64,000 bases of DNA from the NCBI RefSeq assembly GCF_004355185.1, contig NZ_CP037922.1, positions 4,186,001-4,250,000 on the forward strand, read 5' to 3'. How positions within the stretch are numbered: the stretch's first letter is position 1; each line of letters starts with the position of its first letter. The notes below the pieces were generated by a model. That model had not been told where the DNA came from. It saw nothing but the letters and a program-made list of their open reading frames with translations, and ran no database searches. This document shows positions 29,895-39,825 of this stretch, piece after piece. Made by a program: the position numbers and the translations under genes. This DNA comes from Hymenobacter radiodurans (GTDB lineage: Bacteria > Bacteroidota > Bacteroidia > Cytophagales > Hymenobacteraceae).

Positions 29895-30030
29895 ATGTTC
29901 ACTTGGCGGCCACTGGCCACATTGGGGAATGGAAAAGCAGCTTTTCAGTAGTTCATGCGTCGGCCGCCTTGGTGGGTGAAATGCGTCGATGCTAATAGAA
30001 AAGCTGTGGCTAGTGGCCGCCAGTGAACAT
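29895..30030. repeat. 136-bp inverted repeat between GH10 and GH3 genes
   Basis: The left end (29895-29921) and right end (30004-30030) are near-complementary, sharing ATGTTCACT and GGCGGCCACT blocks with one base extra and one mismatch. An inner GAAAAGC / GCTTTTC pair extends the stem. It is unrelated in sequence to the GTCATGC family. Confidence 0.8.
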
Positions 30031-30079
30031 CTTATCCTTTGTTTTTGCCCCCCAGCGGCGACTTTTTACCCTAAACTGA

Positions 30080-32325
30080 ATGCGCCTACCTCTTCACAGA
30101 TATTTACTCCTGGGATTGTTGCTGGCCTCCGGCACCACCGGATTAGCCCAGAAAAAGCCCCCCACGGCGGCTACTATTGAGCAGCGCGTCAGCAGTTTGC
30201 TGGCCCAGATGACCTTGGAGGAGAAAGTCGGCCAGCTCAACCAATACTCGGGCCGCGAGCTGACGGGCCCAGTCAGCAACCGCAAAACCGATTTGCTCAA
30301 CAGCATTCGCAGCGGGCAGGTAGGCTCCATGCTGAACGTGAAAGGCGTAGCCGACACGCGCGCAATTCAAGCGGAAGCCATGAAGTCGCGCCTGAAGATT
30401 CCGCTGCTGTTCAGCCTCGATGTGATTCACGGCTACCAAACTGTTTTCCCGATTCCGTTGGGTGAAGCGGCTTCCTGGGACTTGGCGGCCATCCGCGAAT
30501 CGGCGCACGTGGCGGCCCGCGAGGCAGCGGCTTCGGGCATCCACTGGACGTTTGCGCCCATGGTGGATGTGGGCCGCGACCCGCGCTGGGGTCGCGTGAT
30601 GGAGGGCGCCGGCGAAGACACCTACCTCGGCTCCCAGATTGCCAAAGCCCGCGTGCTGGGTTTTCAGGGCGAGAAGCTGGGCAGCACCGACGCCATAATG
30701 GCTTGCGCCAAGCACTTCGCGGCCTACGGGGCCGCCTTGGCCGGCCGCGACTACAACGTGGTGGATATGAGCGAGCAGCAGCTTTGGGAGGTGTATCTGC
30801 CGCCCTTCAAAGCGGCGGCCGACGCGGGCGTAGCCACGTTTATGAACTCTTTCAATACCCTGAACGGCATTCCGGCCACCGGCAACAGTTATTTGCAGCG
30901 CGACATCCTGAAGGGTCAGTGGCAATATCCCGGCTTCGTGGTGAGCGATTGGGGCTCGATCAAGGAGATGGTGGCCTGGGGATATTCTCTGGATAAAGCC
31001 GACGCCGCCCAAAAAGCCATAACCGCCGGCAGCGACATGGACATGGAAAGCGACGCTTATTCTGCTTCGCTGGCACAGCTCGTCAAAGATGGCAAAGCCG
31101 ACATAAGGCTCGTGGATGACGCTGTGCGCCGTATTCTGCGCAAAAAGTTTGAGTTGGGCCTGTTCGACGATCCCTACAAGTTCTCGGATGCCAAGCGCGA
31201 GAAAAAGGTACTCAGCGACCCGCAGCACCGCGTGGCTGCCCGCCAGATAGCGCAGAAATCCATCGTGCTGCTGAAGAACGAGAAGAACACGCTGCCCTTA
31301 ACCTCGCAGCGCAAAATTGCCCTCATTGGTCCGCTGGCTAAGGCCAAGCGCGACCTGGCCGGCAGCTGGATTGTGCTGGCCGATACCACCCAAATAACCT
31401 CCGTGTACGACGGCCTGACCAAGCGCGGCGGCGAAAATGCCCCCAGGTGCTTTACGCCAAAGGCTGCGAGGTGCAGAGCGACTCCCGCGCCGGCTTCGCG
31501 CAAGCCGTAGAAACGGCCAAAGCCGCCGACGTAATTGTGCTGACCGTGGGCGAAACCTGGGACATGAGCGGCGAGGCCAAGTCGCGCGCCGATATTCATT
31601 TGCCCGGCGTGCAGGAAGAGTTGTTTCAAGTCTTGAAAGCCACCGGCAAGCCCATTGTGGTCATACTCATGGCAGGTCGGCCACTCATTTTTAACGCCAT
31701 AGCCGATCAGGCCGATGCCATCTTGTACGGCTGGTGGCCGGGTTCGGAGGGCGGCGCGGCCCTGGCCAACGTGCTGTATGGCGACTATAATCCGTCGGGC
31801 AAGCTGCCGGCTACGTTTCCGCAATCTGGGGGGCAAATTCCGATCAGCTACCAGCAATACAGCACTGGTCGGCCCGTTACCAAGCCCGGCGACATTCGCT
31901 ACAAATCGGCCTACATCGACGCGCCCAATACGCCGCGCTACGCTTTTGGCCACGGGCTGAGCTACACTACGTTTAAGTATGATGGTTTAAAAATCAGCCA
32001 GCCTAGCATGCGTGCGGGCCAAACGGTGCAGGTGCAGCTGACGGTGACTAATACGGGCCAGCGCGCCGGCGAGGAAGTGGTGCAACTGTATTTGCGCGAC
32101 TTGGTGGCTTCGGTAGCGCGGCCGCTGAAGGAACTCAAGGATTTTAAGAAGCTCAGCCTCAAGCCCGGCGAAACCCAGACCGTGACGTTCGTCGTCGATA
32201 AAGACAAGCTTGCCTTCTACAATCGGAAGCTGGAATGGGCCGCCGAGCCCGGCGAGTTTCAGCTCATGGTTGGCTCCGCCTCCGATGATATTCGGCTGGA
32301 AAGCAAACTAACCCTACTACCCTAA
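30080..32325 (+). CDS. Secreted GH3 beta-glucosidase/beta-xylosidase, frame broken at a C5 tract
   Basis: Releases terminal beta-linked sugars from oligosaccharides. 748 residues after repair; signal peptide RLPLHRYLLLGLLLASGTTG. The (beta/alpha)8 domain shows PLLFSLDVIHGYQTVFPIPL, HWTFAPMVDVGRDPRWGRVM and the nucleophile Asp in YPGFVVSDWGSIKEMV. At 31440-31444 one more C gives GGENAPQVLYAKGCEVQSDS, leading into the C-terminal domain (VVILMAGRPLIFNAIADQAD, ILYGWWPGSEGGAALANVLY) and a fibronectin-III-like end (LSYTTFKYDGLKI to the C-terminus). The overall length matches BglX-type GH3 enzymes. Specificity within the locus is probably xylosidase or glucosidase. Confidence 0.92.
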
Positions 32326-32338
32326 GCGACCTCTCTAT

Positions 32339-33217
32339 ATGCTTTCTACTATTCCCGTGCAGCCCGATGGAGCCACCGATTCCACTCCTCGCCCGAAGGC
32401 CGCTCTTGATCAGTTTTCCCTACGCGGCAAAGTCGTTGTCATTACTGGGGCCACGGGCGTGCTGGGTGAGGCTATGTCGCTAGCCGTGGCCGAGGCCGGC
32501 GCCAAAGTAGCCATCCTCGGCCGCGACGCTACCCGAGCAGCGGCGCGCGTGGCGGCAATTCAAGGCATGGGCGGCGAAGCCATGGCGGTATTAACGGACG
32601 TCCTAGACCAGGAAAAAATGCAGGCCGCTTGCGACGAGATTCTGGCTGCTTGGGGTTCTATTGATGGTTTGGTGAATGCAGCGGGGGGCAATATGCCCGG
32701 CGCCACCATCGGTCCCGACCAGGATTTGTTTGATCTGAGCATTGAGCAAACCCGCCAGGCGGTAGACCTGAACCTGTTCGGCACCGTCATTCCTACCACT
32801 ATCTTTGGCCGTGTGATGGCCGAAAAAGGACGCGGGTCTATTGTAAATATTTCCTCTCTTACTGCCCAACGGCCTCTAACTCGGGTGTTGGGCTACACCA
32901 TGGCCAAGAAAGCGGTGGAAGCGTACACGCAGTGGATGGCTTCGGAGCTGGGCCTGCGCTACGGCGGCGCCCTGCGCATGAATGCCATTGCCCCCGGCGT
33001 TTTCCTGACTGAGCAAAACCGTTCCTTGTTACTCGACGCTGACGGAAATCATACAGATCGGGCCCGCAAATTCATCGCCCATACGCCCTATCAGCGTTTC
33101 GGCGTGCCCGAGGAACTGACCGGTACGCTCATCTACTTGCTCAGCGATGCCTCCCGCTTCGTAAGCGGTGAAACGATATTGGTGGATGGTGGCTTCAATG
33201 CCTTCAGTGGCGTATAA
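32339..33217 (+). CDS. SDR family oxidoreductase, probable D-mannonate oxidoreductase (fructuronate reductase)
   Basis: A 292-residue cytoplasmic short-chain dehydrogenase. The NAD(P)-binding motif is VVITGATGVLGEAMS (TGxxxGxG), the NxAG-like motif NAAGGNMPG, and the active site Ser and YxxxK are in IVNISSLTAQRPLTRVLGYT followed by MAKKAVEAY. Its C-terminal FVSGETILVDGGFNAFSGV is typical. The assignment to mannonate oxidation/fructuronate reduction rests on the adjacent uxuA gene, with which Bacteroidota and Bacilli often pair an SDR enzyme instead of UxuB. It starts 13 bp after GH3. Confidence 0.82.
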   Translation: MLSTIPVQPDGATDSTPRPKAALDQFSLRGKVVVITGATGVLGEAMSLAVAEAGAKVAILGRDATRAAARVAAIQGMGGEAMAVLTDVLDQEKMQAACDEILAAWGSIDGLVNAAGGNMPGATIGPDQDLFDLSIEQTRQAVDLNLFGTVIPTTIFGRVMAEKGRGSIVNISSLTAQRPLTRVLGYTMAKKAVEAYTQWMASELGLRYGGALRMNAIAPGVFLTEQNRSLLLDADGNHTDRARKFIAHTPYQRFGVPEELTGTLIYLLSDASRFVSGETILVDGGFNAFSGV

Positions 33218-33242
33218 TTGGTCATTAATCAGTTCAAAAGGC

Positions 33243-33378
33243 AGTCATACAGAGCGCCGCGAAGCATCTCGCGTGTTTAGTTGGAAGACTAATCTCATCC
33301 CATCAGAATGTCATGCTGCGCTGGTTGAAGCATGACAATATTCTGACAACGACCGCGCGATACTGCGTCCTGCCTGAC
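33243..33378. repeat. Degenerate REP-like repeats between the SDR gene and uxuA
   Basis: Several decayed copies of the GTCATGC/GAAGCATCTC repeat are present, for example GTCATACAGAGC..GAAGCATCTCGCG at 33243 and GTCATGCTGCGC..GAAGCATGAC at 33310. They fill most of the 184-bp gap. Confidence 0.75.
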
Positions 33379-33401
33379 GTCCTCCTAGTGTTTTCTTCCC
33401 T

Positions 33402-34574
33402 ATGCCTATCATTCAAAGCTGGCGCTGGTACGGCCCCAATGACCCCGTAAGCCTCTCCGACATCCGCCAAGCCGGTGCTACCGACGTGGTATCGGCCCTG
33501 CATTATATTCCGAATGGTGAAGTGTGGCCCATAGCCGACATCAAGCAGCGGCAGGCTGAAGTAGCCGCGGCGGGCCTCACGTGGAGCGTGGTGGAAAGTG
33601 TGCCCGTGCACGAGCAGATCAAAACCCGCACCGGCAACTTCGAGCACTACATTGCGAATTACCAGCAAAGCCTGCGCAACTTGGCTGCTTGCGGCATTCA
33701 TACCGTCACCTACAACTTCATGCCCGTGCTGGACTGGACGCGCACGGATTTGGCCTACGAGGTAGAAGATGGCTCTAAAGCGTTGCGCTTCGAAAAAGAT
33801 GCATTTGTGGCCTTTGATGCGCTGCTGCTGAAGCGCCGTGGGGCTGCTCACGAGTATACGTCTGAAGAATTGACGCGAGCCAAGACGCGCTTAGCTGGCA
33901 TGAGCGAAGCCGAGCGGCACCAGTTAGAGCGCAACATCATTGCCGGCTTGCCCGGATCAGAGGAAAGCTTCACGCTCGCGCAGTTTCAGCAGGCGCTAGA
34001 CGCGTACGACGGCATCGACGCAGCGCGACTGCGGCAGCACCTGATTCTGTTTCTGCAAGCCATTGTGCCCGTGGCCGAAGAAGTAGGCGTGAACCTGGCT
34101 ATTCACCCCGACGACCCACCCTACCCTATTCTAGGATTGCCGCGCGTGGTCAGCACCGCCGCCGACGTGGAAGCGTTAGCCACCGCGGTGCCTTCGCTAA
34201 ATAATGGCTTATGCTTCTGTACTGGCTCCTTCGGCGTGCGGGCCGACAACGACCTGCCGCAGATGGTACGCCAGTTTGCCGACCGGATTCATTTCATTCA
34301 CCTGCGCAGCACTCAGCGCGATGCGGGGGGCAATTTTTACGAAGCTAACCACCTTGAAGGCGATGTAGACATGTACGCCGTGATGCGCGAGCTGATAGCC
34401 GTGATGCGCCAGCGCCAAGTGAGCCTCCCCATGCGCCCCGACCACGGCCACCAGATGCTCGACGACCTGCACAAAAAAACCAATCCCGGCTATTCCGCCA
34501 TTGGCCGCCTGCGCGGCTTAGCCGAATTGCGCGGTCTGGAAATGGGCATTTCGCGCAGCTTAGCAGCGGAATAA
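33402..34574 (+). CDS. uxuA: Mannonate dehydratase
   Basis: UxuA dehydrates D-mannonate to 2-keto-3-deoxygluconate in glucuronate catabolism. 390 residues, cytoplasmic. Family blocks are [115 protein letters not shown] and [13 protein letters not shown], with conserved His and Cys metal ligands. Placement at the end of the xylan locus indicates that glucuronate side chains are fully used. No uronate isomerase (uxaC) or KDG kinase lies within the window. Confidence 0.96.
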   Translation: MPIIQSWRWYGPNDPVSLSDIRQAGATDVVSALHYIPNGEVWPIADIKQRQAEVAAAGLTWSVVESVPVHEQIKTRTGNFEHYIANYQQSLRNLAACGIHTVTYNFMPVLDWTRTDLAYEVEDGSKALRFEKDAFVAFDALLLKRRGAAHEYTSEELTRAKTRLAGMSEAERHQLERNIIAGLPGSEESFTLAQFQQALDAYDGIDAARLRQHLILFLQAIVPVAEEVGVNLAIHPDDPPYPILGLPRVVSTAADVEALATAVPSLNNGLCFCTGSFGVRADNDLPQMVRQFADRIHFIHLRSTQRDAGGNFYEANHLEGDVDMYAVMRELIAVMRQRQVSLPMRPDHGHQMLDDLHKKTNPGYSAIGRLRGLAELRGLEMGISRSLAAE

Positions 34575-34645
34575 GTAACTCCAAAACAGTGCGGAGACGC
34601 AACACTTTGCGTCTTGTCGTTGCTATGTTGGTCGTTCAGGCGGGA

Positions 34646-34673
34646 GAAGGTCCTGCCTTCGTCAGGATGACAG
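34646..34673. repeat. Half copy of the GAAGGTCCT..AGGATGAC repeat
   Basis: A single arm related to the inner pair at 1936-1960. No partner arm is present nearby. Confidence 0.65.
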
Positions 34674-34713
34674 ACGATTATGATTCTGACAGCAACATTT
34701 GCCCCCCAGCCAC

Positions 34714-35127
34714 TTAGGCAGCGAAGTATTTATCCACCAATTCATCCGTCAGCTCACGCGAACCTAGCTGCCCGTTTTGGGCAGGTGGGAAAGCGTTGCG
34801 GCAAAAGCCAGCTTGGCGCTGGAAATCATACAGCGCGTGACTTTTGCCGTTGATGAGCAGCACAGCCGTGTTTTGGGCTTCATCCCAGAAGATTTGGGCG
34901 GTTATGGGCACTTCTTGATCTTCAATATCAGCCACGTTGTAGATGTGGAGCGCATCGAGCAGTTCCAGCTCATTGCCGTTGCGCAACGCGTAGAAGTGGC
35001 CGGTGGTGCCGTCATCTTCAAACAGAACCTGAAACTCATTATTAGCCGCTGCGCTGCTGATTAAACGGTTTTTCTCGCCGGGCTCTGGTTCGCCTACTCG
35101 GAATTTTTCTTCGACGCTTAAGATCAT
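34714..35127 (-). CDS. DUF2251-like protein
   Basis: A 137-residue, soluble, acidic protein without a signal peptide. The central part FQVLFEDDGTTGHFYALR and LDALHIYNVADIEDQEVP recalls the DUF2251 family, known from genomes only; no function is established. FWDEAQNTAVLLINGKSHAL and DFQRQAGFCRNAFPP follow. It lies just downstream of uvrA on the same strand, beyond a terminator hairpin. Confidence 0.7.
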   Translation of the reverse strand: MILSVEEKFRVGEPEPGEKNRLISSAAANNEFQVLFEDDGTTGHFYALRNGNELELLDALHIYNVADIEDQEVPITAQIFWDEAQNTAVLLINGKSHALYDFQRQAGFCRNAFPPAQNGQLGSRELTDELVDKYFAA

Positions 35128-35135
35128 AGCTGCAA

Positions 35136-35168
35136 TAAAAAAGGAGCCGCTAAGTAGCGGCTCCTTCG
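35136..35168 (-). terminator. Intrinsic terminator of uvrA
   Basis: On the minus strand the stem AAGGAGCCGCTA / TAGCGGCTCCTT with a 3-base loop is followed by TTTTTT, 28 bp beyond the uvrA stop. Confidence 0.85.
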
Positions 35169-35195
35169 TTTTACGAGAAATCTGGGTTGAGGTCG

Positions 35196-38035
35196 CTACA
35201 CTTTGTCAGCCAGGAAACGGGCCGTGTGGTTCGTGTCTTTGAGCTTCACCATGTCTTCAGGCGTGCCTTCGAACAATAAATGCCCCCCATTGAGGCCACC
35301 TTCCGGGCCGAGGTCGATAATCCAGTCGGCGCACTTGATGATGTCGACGTTGTGCTCGATGATGAGGACCGAGTTGCCTTGCTCTATCAACGCGTTTAGG
35401 GCTTTGAGCAGCTTGTTGATGTCGTGGAAGTGCAGGCCGGTGCTGGGTTCGTCGAAGATGAACAGGATTTTATCCTGCTGCAAGGTGGCGCCTTTGGTCA
35501 GGAAGGAAGCCAGCTTTACGCGTTGGGCCTCGCCGCCCGAAAGCGTATTGGCCGACTGGCCCAAGCGGATATAACCTAGTCCCACGTCGTCCAGCGGTCT
35601 GAGGCGCTCGGCTACTTTGGGCTGGCCTTTGAAGAACTCCACGGCATCGGCTACGGTCATGTCGAGCACGTCATCGATGCCTTTATCCTGGAATTTCACG
35701 TCCAGAATATCCTGCTTGAACTTGTGGCCGTTGCAGCTTTCGCAGGTCAGGTAGATGTCAGCCATAAACTGCATCTCAATCTTCACCTGGCCTTCACCTT
35801 GGCACACTTCGCAGCGCCCGCCTTCGATATTGAAGCTGAAGTGCGAAGGTTTTAAACCGCGCGCTTTAGCCAGTGGCTGCTCCGAAAACAAGGTCCGGAT
35901 GGCGTCGTAGGCCTTCACGTACGTCACTGGGTTGGAGCGCGAGGACTTGCCAATCGGGTTCTGATCGACAAATTCTACGTGCGTCACCTGCCCGTTTACG
36001 CCCATCAGGCGGTCGAACCTACCAGTGGCTTCGCCCGCTCCGCCGCCGAGCTGCTTCATGAGTGCGGGGGCCAAAATGCGCTTTACCAGCGTCGATTTGC
36101 CGGAGCCCGATACGCCCGTTACCACCGTCATCACGTTCAGCGGAAACTTGATGTTGACGTTCTTGAGGTTGTTTTCGCGGGCGCCGGTTATTTCCAGGGT
36201 GTTGCGCCAAGGGCGGCGTGAGGTGGGTACTTTGACCTCCATTTTGCCCCCCAGATACTGCCCGGTATAGGTGCTGGTGTTTTTAAGAATCTCGGGGTAA
36301 GTGCCCTGGAACATCAGGTTGCCGCCGCCCGAACCGGCTTCGGGGCCGATGTCAATAATCTGGTCGGCCTGCTCCATCATCATTTCCTCGTGCTCCACCA
36401 CAATCACGGTGTTGCCGAGTTTTTGCAAGGAGCGCAGCACGCCAATCAGCTGCTCCGCATCCTTGGGGTGCAGGCCGATGCTGGGCTCATCGAGAATATA
36501 CATGGAGCCTACCAGTGCCGAACCCAGCGACGTAGCCAGCGAAATACGCTGCGATTCGCCCCCTGAGAGCGTACTGCTCAGGCGGTTGAGCGTGAGGTAG
36601 CCCAGGCCCACGCGGTGCAGGTAGCCCAGGCGGTTGGTCACCTCCGTTACCAGGCGCTCAGCTACTTTGGCGTCGTGCTCGGTTAGGGTCAGATTGTTGA
36701 AAAACTCCAGGGCCTTGCTCACCGGCAGCAGCACCACGTCGGTGATGCTCTGACCGTCGATTTTGACATACTGGGCGTCTTTACGCAGGCGGGTACCGCG
36801 GCAATCGGGACAGGTGGTGCGGCCCCGGTAGCGGCTTTGCAGCACGCGGTACTGGATTTTGTGGGTCTGGGTACTTACCCAGCGGAAGTAAGCGTCGAGG
36901 CCCTCGAAGTACTTGTTGCCGTCCCAAAGCAAGCGGCGCTCGGCTTCGGTCAGCTCGTTGTAGGGGCGGTGAATGGGGAAGTCGAAGCGGATGCCGTTTT
37001 TCAGCAAAGGCTTCAGCCACTCGCTCTGCTTATCGGTGCGCCAGGGGGCAATGGCGCCCTCAAACACGGTCAGGTTTTGGTCGGGAATAACGAGGTCTTC
37101 ATCAATGCCCAGCACCGAGCCGAAGCCTTCGCAGGTCTGGCAGGCGCCGTAGGGATTGTTGAAGCTGAAGAAATTGACGCTCGGCTCCTCGAAGCTCATG
37201 CCGTCCAGTTCGAAGCGGTCGGAGAAGATGCGGGTTTCCTCATCGAGGCGCACCAAGCAGGTGCCGTGGCCCTCGAAAAAGGCCGTTTGCACCGAGTCGG
37301 ACAGACGGAACTGCAAATCTTCGTCGCCGGGCCGGATAACGGCGCGGTCAATCATGATGTGCACGGCGCCTTTCACTTCCGGCTTGCCTTCCCCAATCAG
37401 GTCTTCGATGAACGACACTTCGCCGTTTTCGGTCACTACCCGCGAGTAGCCTTTTTGCAGCAGCAAATCCAGCTCCTTGCTCATCTTCCGGCCTTCCTCG
37501 GAGGGAGTCAGCGGCGACAGCAGCATCACACGGGTACCATCGGGCAGCGTAAACAGAAAATCGACCACGTCGGCCACGGTATCCTTGCGCACCTGCTCGC
37601 CACTGACGGGCGAAAACGTGCGACCTACGCGGGCAAACAGCAGCTTGAGGTAATCGTAAATCTCGGTGCTGGTGCCGACGGTGGAGCGGTTGTTCTTAAT
37701 AGATACCTTCTGCTCGATGGCAATAGCCGGCGAAATGCCCCGGATATAATCGACGTCGGGCTTGTCCATGCGGCCCAGAAACTGGCGGGCGTAGCTGCTC
37801 AGGCTCTCCACGTACATGCGCTGACCTTCAGCGTACAACGTATCAAACGCCAGGCTCGACTTGCCCGACCCCGACAGCCCCGTCACGACAATAAACTTAT
37901 TGCGCGGCAGCGCTACGCTGAGGTTTTTGAGATTATGAACCCGGGCATTTTTAATGAGAATAAACTCGCGCGGATCAAGCGCGTCAATCGGGTCGTCCGC
38001 GGGGCCGGCACCTGGAGGGAAGCAGTTTTGGGCAT
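35196..38035 (-). CDS. uvrA: Excinuclease ABC subunit A (UvrA), frame broken near its start
   Basis: Damage-recognition ATPase of nucleotide excision repair. The open part from 37886 has Walker A TGLSGSGKSSLAFDTLYAEG, zinc-binding blocks CQTCEGFGS, CPDCRGTRL and CEVCQGEGQV, and signatures LSGGESQRISLA and LSGGEAQRVKLA. In the same frame upstream the sequence continues with EFILIKNARVHNLKNLSVAL, the conserved UvrA start, but no ATG occurs there. One extra base at 38014-38015 (GG to GGG on the plus strand) joins it to MPKTASLPGAGPADDPIDAL at 38035, giving 946 residues, normal for UvrA. A TACCTTTG box lies 58 bp upstream of this ATG. Confidence 0.93.
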
Positions 38036-38092
38036 AGGTAACGTAACAGCCGGCAGCGGGTGGAAGGTTTCGCCCACAGCGTTTTGAATTCG

Positions 38093-38100
38093 CAAAGGTA
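38093..38100 (-). promoter_or_regulatory. Bacteroidota -7 box upstream of uvrA
   Basis: TACCTTTG on the minus strand fits the TAnnTTTG consensus. A weak TTA lies about 20 bp upstream where a TTG is expected. Its position supports the uvrA start at 38035. Confidence 0.5.
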
Positions 38101-38289
38101 CGGCGGGGGTGGTTGGGATGGTAACTGCCTAGTGGTTTTGCGCTACTGCTCTATGATGACTTTTAGTGTAATCTATGCTACTATTGGTACGATTTACGCT
38201 ACTATTTTGTGCGTTAAGGATTCATTGACGCTACTCCTTAATGGCGATAACACTAATTTCACCAAAAATTTTAAGGGAAAAAATAACTA

Positions 38290-39075
38290 ATGAGAAGGTC
38301 AAAACAAATTACGTTGACAGTATTAATACTTTCCCTACTTACAGGGTGTGATTTTATTAAAAACGCTTTCACATATAAAGATAAAACAAAGGGCTTTATT
38401 GAATCAGTCTTAAAGAAAGACTACAATAATGCGATTGGTTATTTCGCTATGGAACATGAAATAGCAAAAGACTCTAATTCTGAAGAAATGAAAGCAAGTT
38501 TCGCCAGATTTCGAGAAATTATAGTCAAAGATTTCGGAACAGATTTGGACTTCACTTTTATGAATGCCGAGAAGAAATTCTCAACTAAGGAAGAGGAAAA
38601 TACAGCACCTAACACAACAGTTGCACTAATTGAGTTTTCGAACGGTAAAGAATTTGGAATCTTTAAGGTTGTCTTTGACGACAAATCAGGAAAGATATTG
38701 AATATAAATACACTTGATGTAAAGAAGCCCGTTCCGTCTATGATATACTTTTGGTTATTTGGGCTTGTCGCACTATGTGTTCCTATATTTAATATTTATG
38801 TCATTAGACAAATAAAAAAGAGTGACTTAAGAAAGAAAAAACTAAAATATATTGCAGTGTTTGTTTTCAATGTTCCTGCATTGACGTATGCCGCGGTTAG
38901 CGGATTTTCCTTTAATATTCTTAGTTTTCAAATTTTACTTGGACTTAGTTTTAGCTACATGGGATATCTAGGTTCAGTCTGGACTTTTGGAATTCCATTG
39001 GGCGGATTATATTGGTTTTGGAAAATTAGACAACGAAAAATTGAGGTAGCAGAAACTGAAGTTGCTGCTTATTAA
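38290..39075 (+). CDS. AT-rich lipoprotein with C-terminal membrane segments, unknown function, probably acquired
   Basis: A 261-residue protein. The N-terminus KQITLTVLILSLLTGCDFIK is a lipoprotein signal with Cys at residue 19. Residues 30-145 are soluble (KGFIESVLKKDYNNAIGYFA, FSNGKEFGIFKVVFDD), resembling DUF3887/DUF4878-type stress domains only in outline. Residues 150-250 hold about three hydrophobic helices (IYFWLFGLVALCVPIFNIYV, YIAVFVFNVPALTYAAV, VWTFGIPLGGLYWFW), unusual after a lipobox. The gene is strikingly AT-rich, with AAA, ATT and TTA codons that neighbours avoid, and is bounded on the right by an inverted repeat. I do not recognise the family. Confidence 0.75.
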   Translation: MRRSKQITLTVLILSLLTGCDFIKNAFTYKDKTKGFIESVLKKDYNNAIGYFAMEHEIAKDSNSEEMKASFARFREIIVKDFGTDLDFTFMNAEKKFSTKEEENTAPNTTVALIEFSNGKEFGIFKVVFDDKSGKILNINTLDVKKPVPSMIYFWLFGLVALCVPIFNIYVIRQIKKSDLRKKKLKYIAVFVFNVPALTYAAVSGFSFNILSFQILLGLSFSYMGYLGSVWTFGIPLGGLYWFWKIRQRKIEVAETEVAAY

Positions 39076-39090
39076 ATTATCCCCCTAACT

Positions 39091-39260
39091 GGCGCGAGTT
39101 TAGCGCAGCGTAACTCGTGACACTTATCCGGGCGAGGCTGTGCCTCGCATCAGAACGTCTTGGCCACTTAATCTCACCCAAGTTTGCCGCTAACGCGGCA
39201 GTGGAGGCACAGCCTCCACTTTATAGTTTGTCACGAGTTGCGCTGCGCTAAGCTCGCGCC
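39091..39260. repeat. 170-bp inverted repeat next to the AT-rich gene
   Basis: The arms 39091-39121 and 39230-39260 are 31 bp and near-perfect (GGCGCGAGTTTAGCGCAGCG on the left). The centre holds two further GAGGC..GCCTC hairpins. It is a different family from the GTCATGC repeats. It lies between the AT-rich gene and the DUF1905 gene. Confidence 0.88.
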
Positions 39261-39297
39261 AGCACTGGAGCGTTTTAGATTCAAATTTCCTCCCATT

Positions 39298-39801
39298 ATG
39301 CCCATCGAAGTCATAAATGCGGAAGTGACGCTGGAGAAATTTTCTGGCAAAGGTGGCTGGACGTATGCGCCCGTGCCGGCGCCGTTTGCGGGTTCCAAGG
39401 GTTACTTCAGCACGCTGCCGGTGAGCGGGCACATCGATGCGTTTGAGTTAACCAACGCGCACTTGATGTCTATGGGTCAGGGTCGGCTGTTTCTGCCGGT
39501 GAAGGCCGCTATTCGCAAGGAGTTGGGCAAGCAGGCCGGCGACGTGGTGCGGCTGGTGCTCTTCTGCCCCGATGAAGAGGCGCCGCTCACCGTATCCGCC
39601 GATGACTTTCGGGAGTGCCTGGCGGAGGTGCCCGGCGCGCTGGAAGCTTACGAGCGCCTGAGTGCCGCGCACCAGCAAGCCTGGGTAGCGTGGGTAGCGG
39701 CAGCCTCCACCGATGAGCAAAAAGTAATTCGGGCCGAAACTGCCTGCACGCGGCTGGCACATTTGCCCCCCAACACGAAAAGCTGCCTGCCACCGACGTA
39801 A
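39298..39801 (+). CDS. DUF1905 / YdeI-OmpD-associated domain protein
   Basis: A 167-residue soluble protein. The ATG at 39298 is used because upstream in-frame sequence lies in the inverted repeat. Residues 1-85 match DUF1905 (GGWTYAPVPAPFAGSKGYFS, GHIDAFELTNAHLMSMGQGR, GDVVRLVLFCPDEEAPL); residues 100-150 look like the bacteriocin-protection (YdeI/OmpD-associated) helical domain with FRECLAEVPGALEAYERLSA and HQQAWVAWVAAASTDEQKVI. These proteins are common and uncharacterised in Bacteroidota. Confidence 0.85.
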   Translation: MPIEVINAEVTLEKFSGKGGWTYAPVPAPFAGSKGYFSTLPVSGHIDAFELTNAHLMSMGQGRLFLPVKAAIRKELGKQAGDVVRLVLFCPDEEAPLTVSADDFRECLAEVPGALEAYERLSAAHQQAWVAWVAAASTDEQKVIRAETACTRLAHLPPNTKSCLPPT

Positions 39802-39825
39802 AAAAGCCCCCCAGCGGCGGCTGCG

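Noticed and set aside
30143..31228. A 361-codon open frame opposite the GH3 gene
   Set aside because: Antisense shadow of a well-supported catalytic domain, with no family features.
36837..38087. A 416-codon open frame on the plus strand opposite uvrA
   Set aside because: It is the mirror of a strongly conserved gene in GC-rich DNA; the sequence shows no domain, and codon bias explains the lack of stops.
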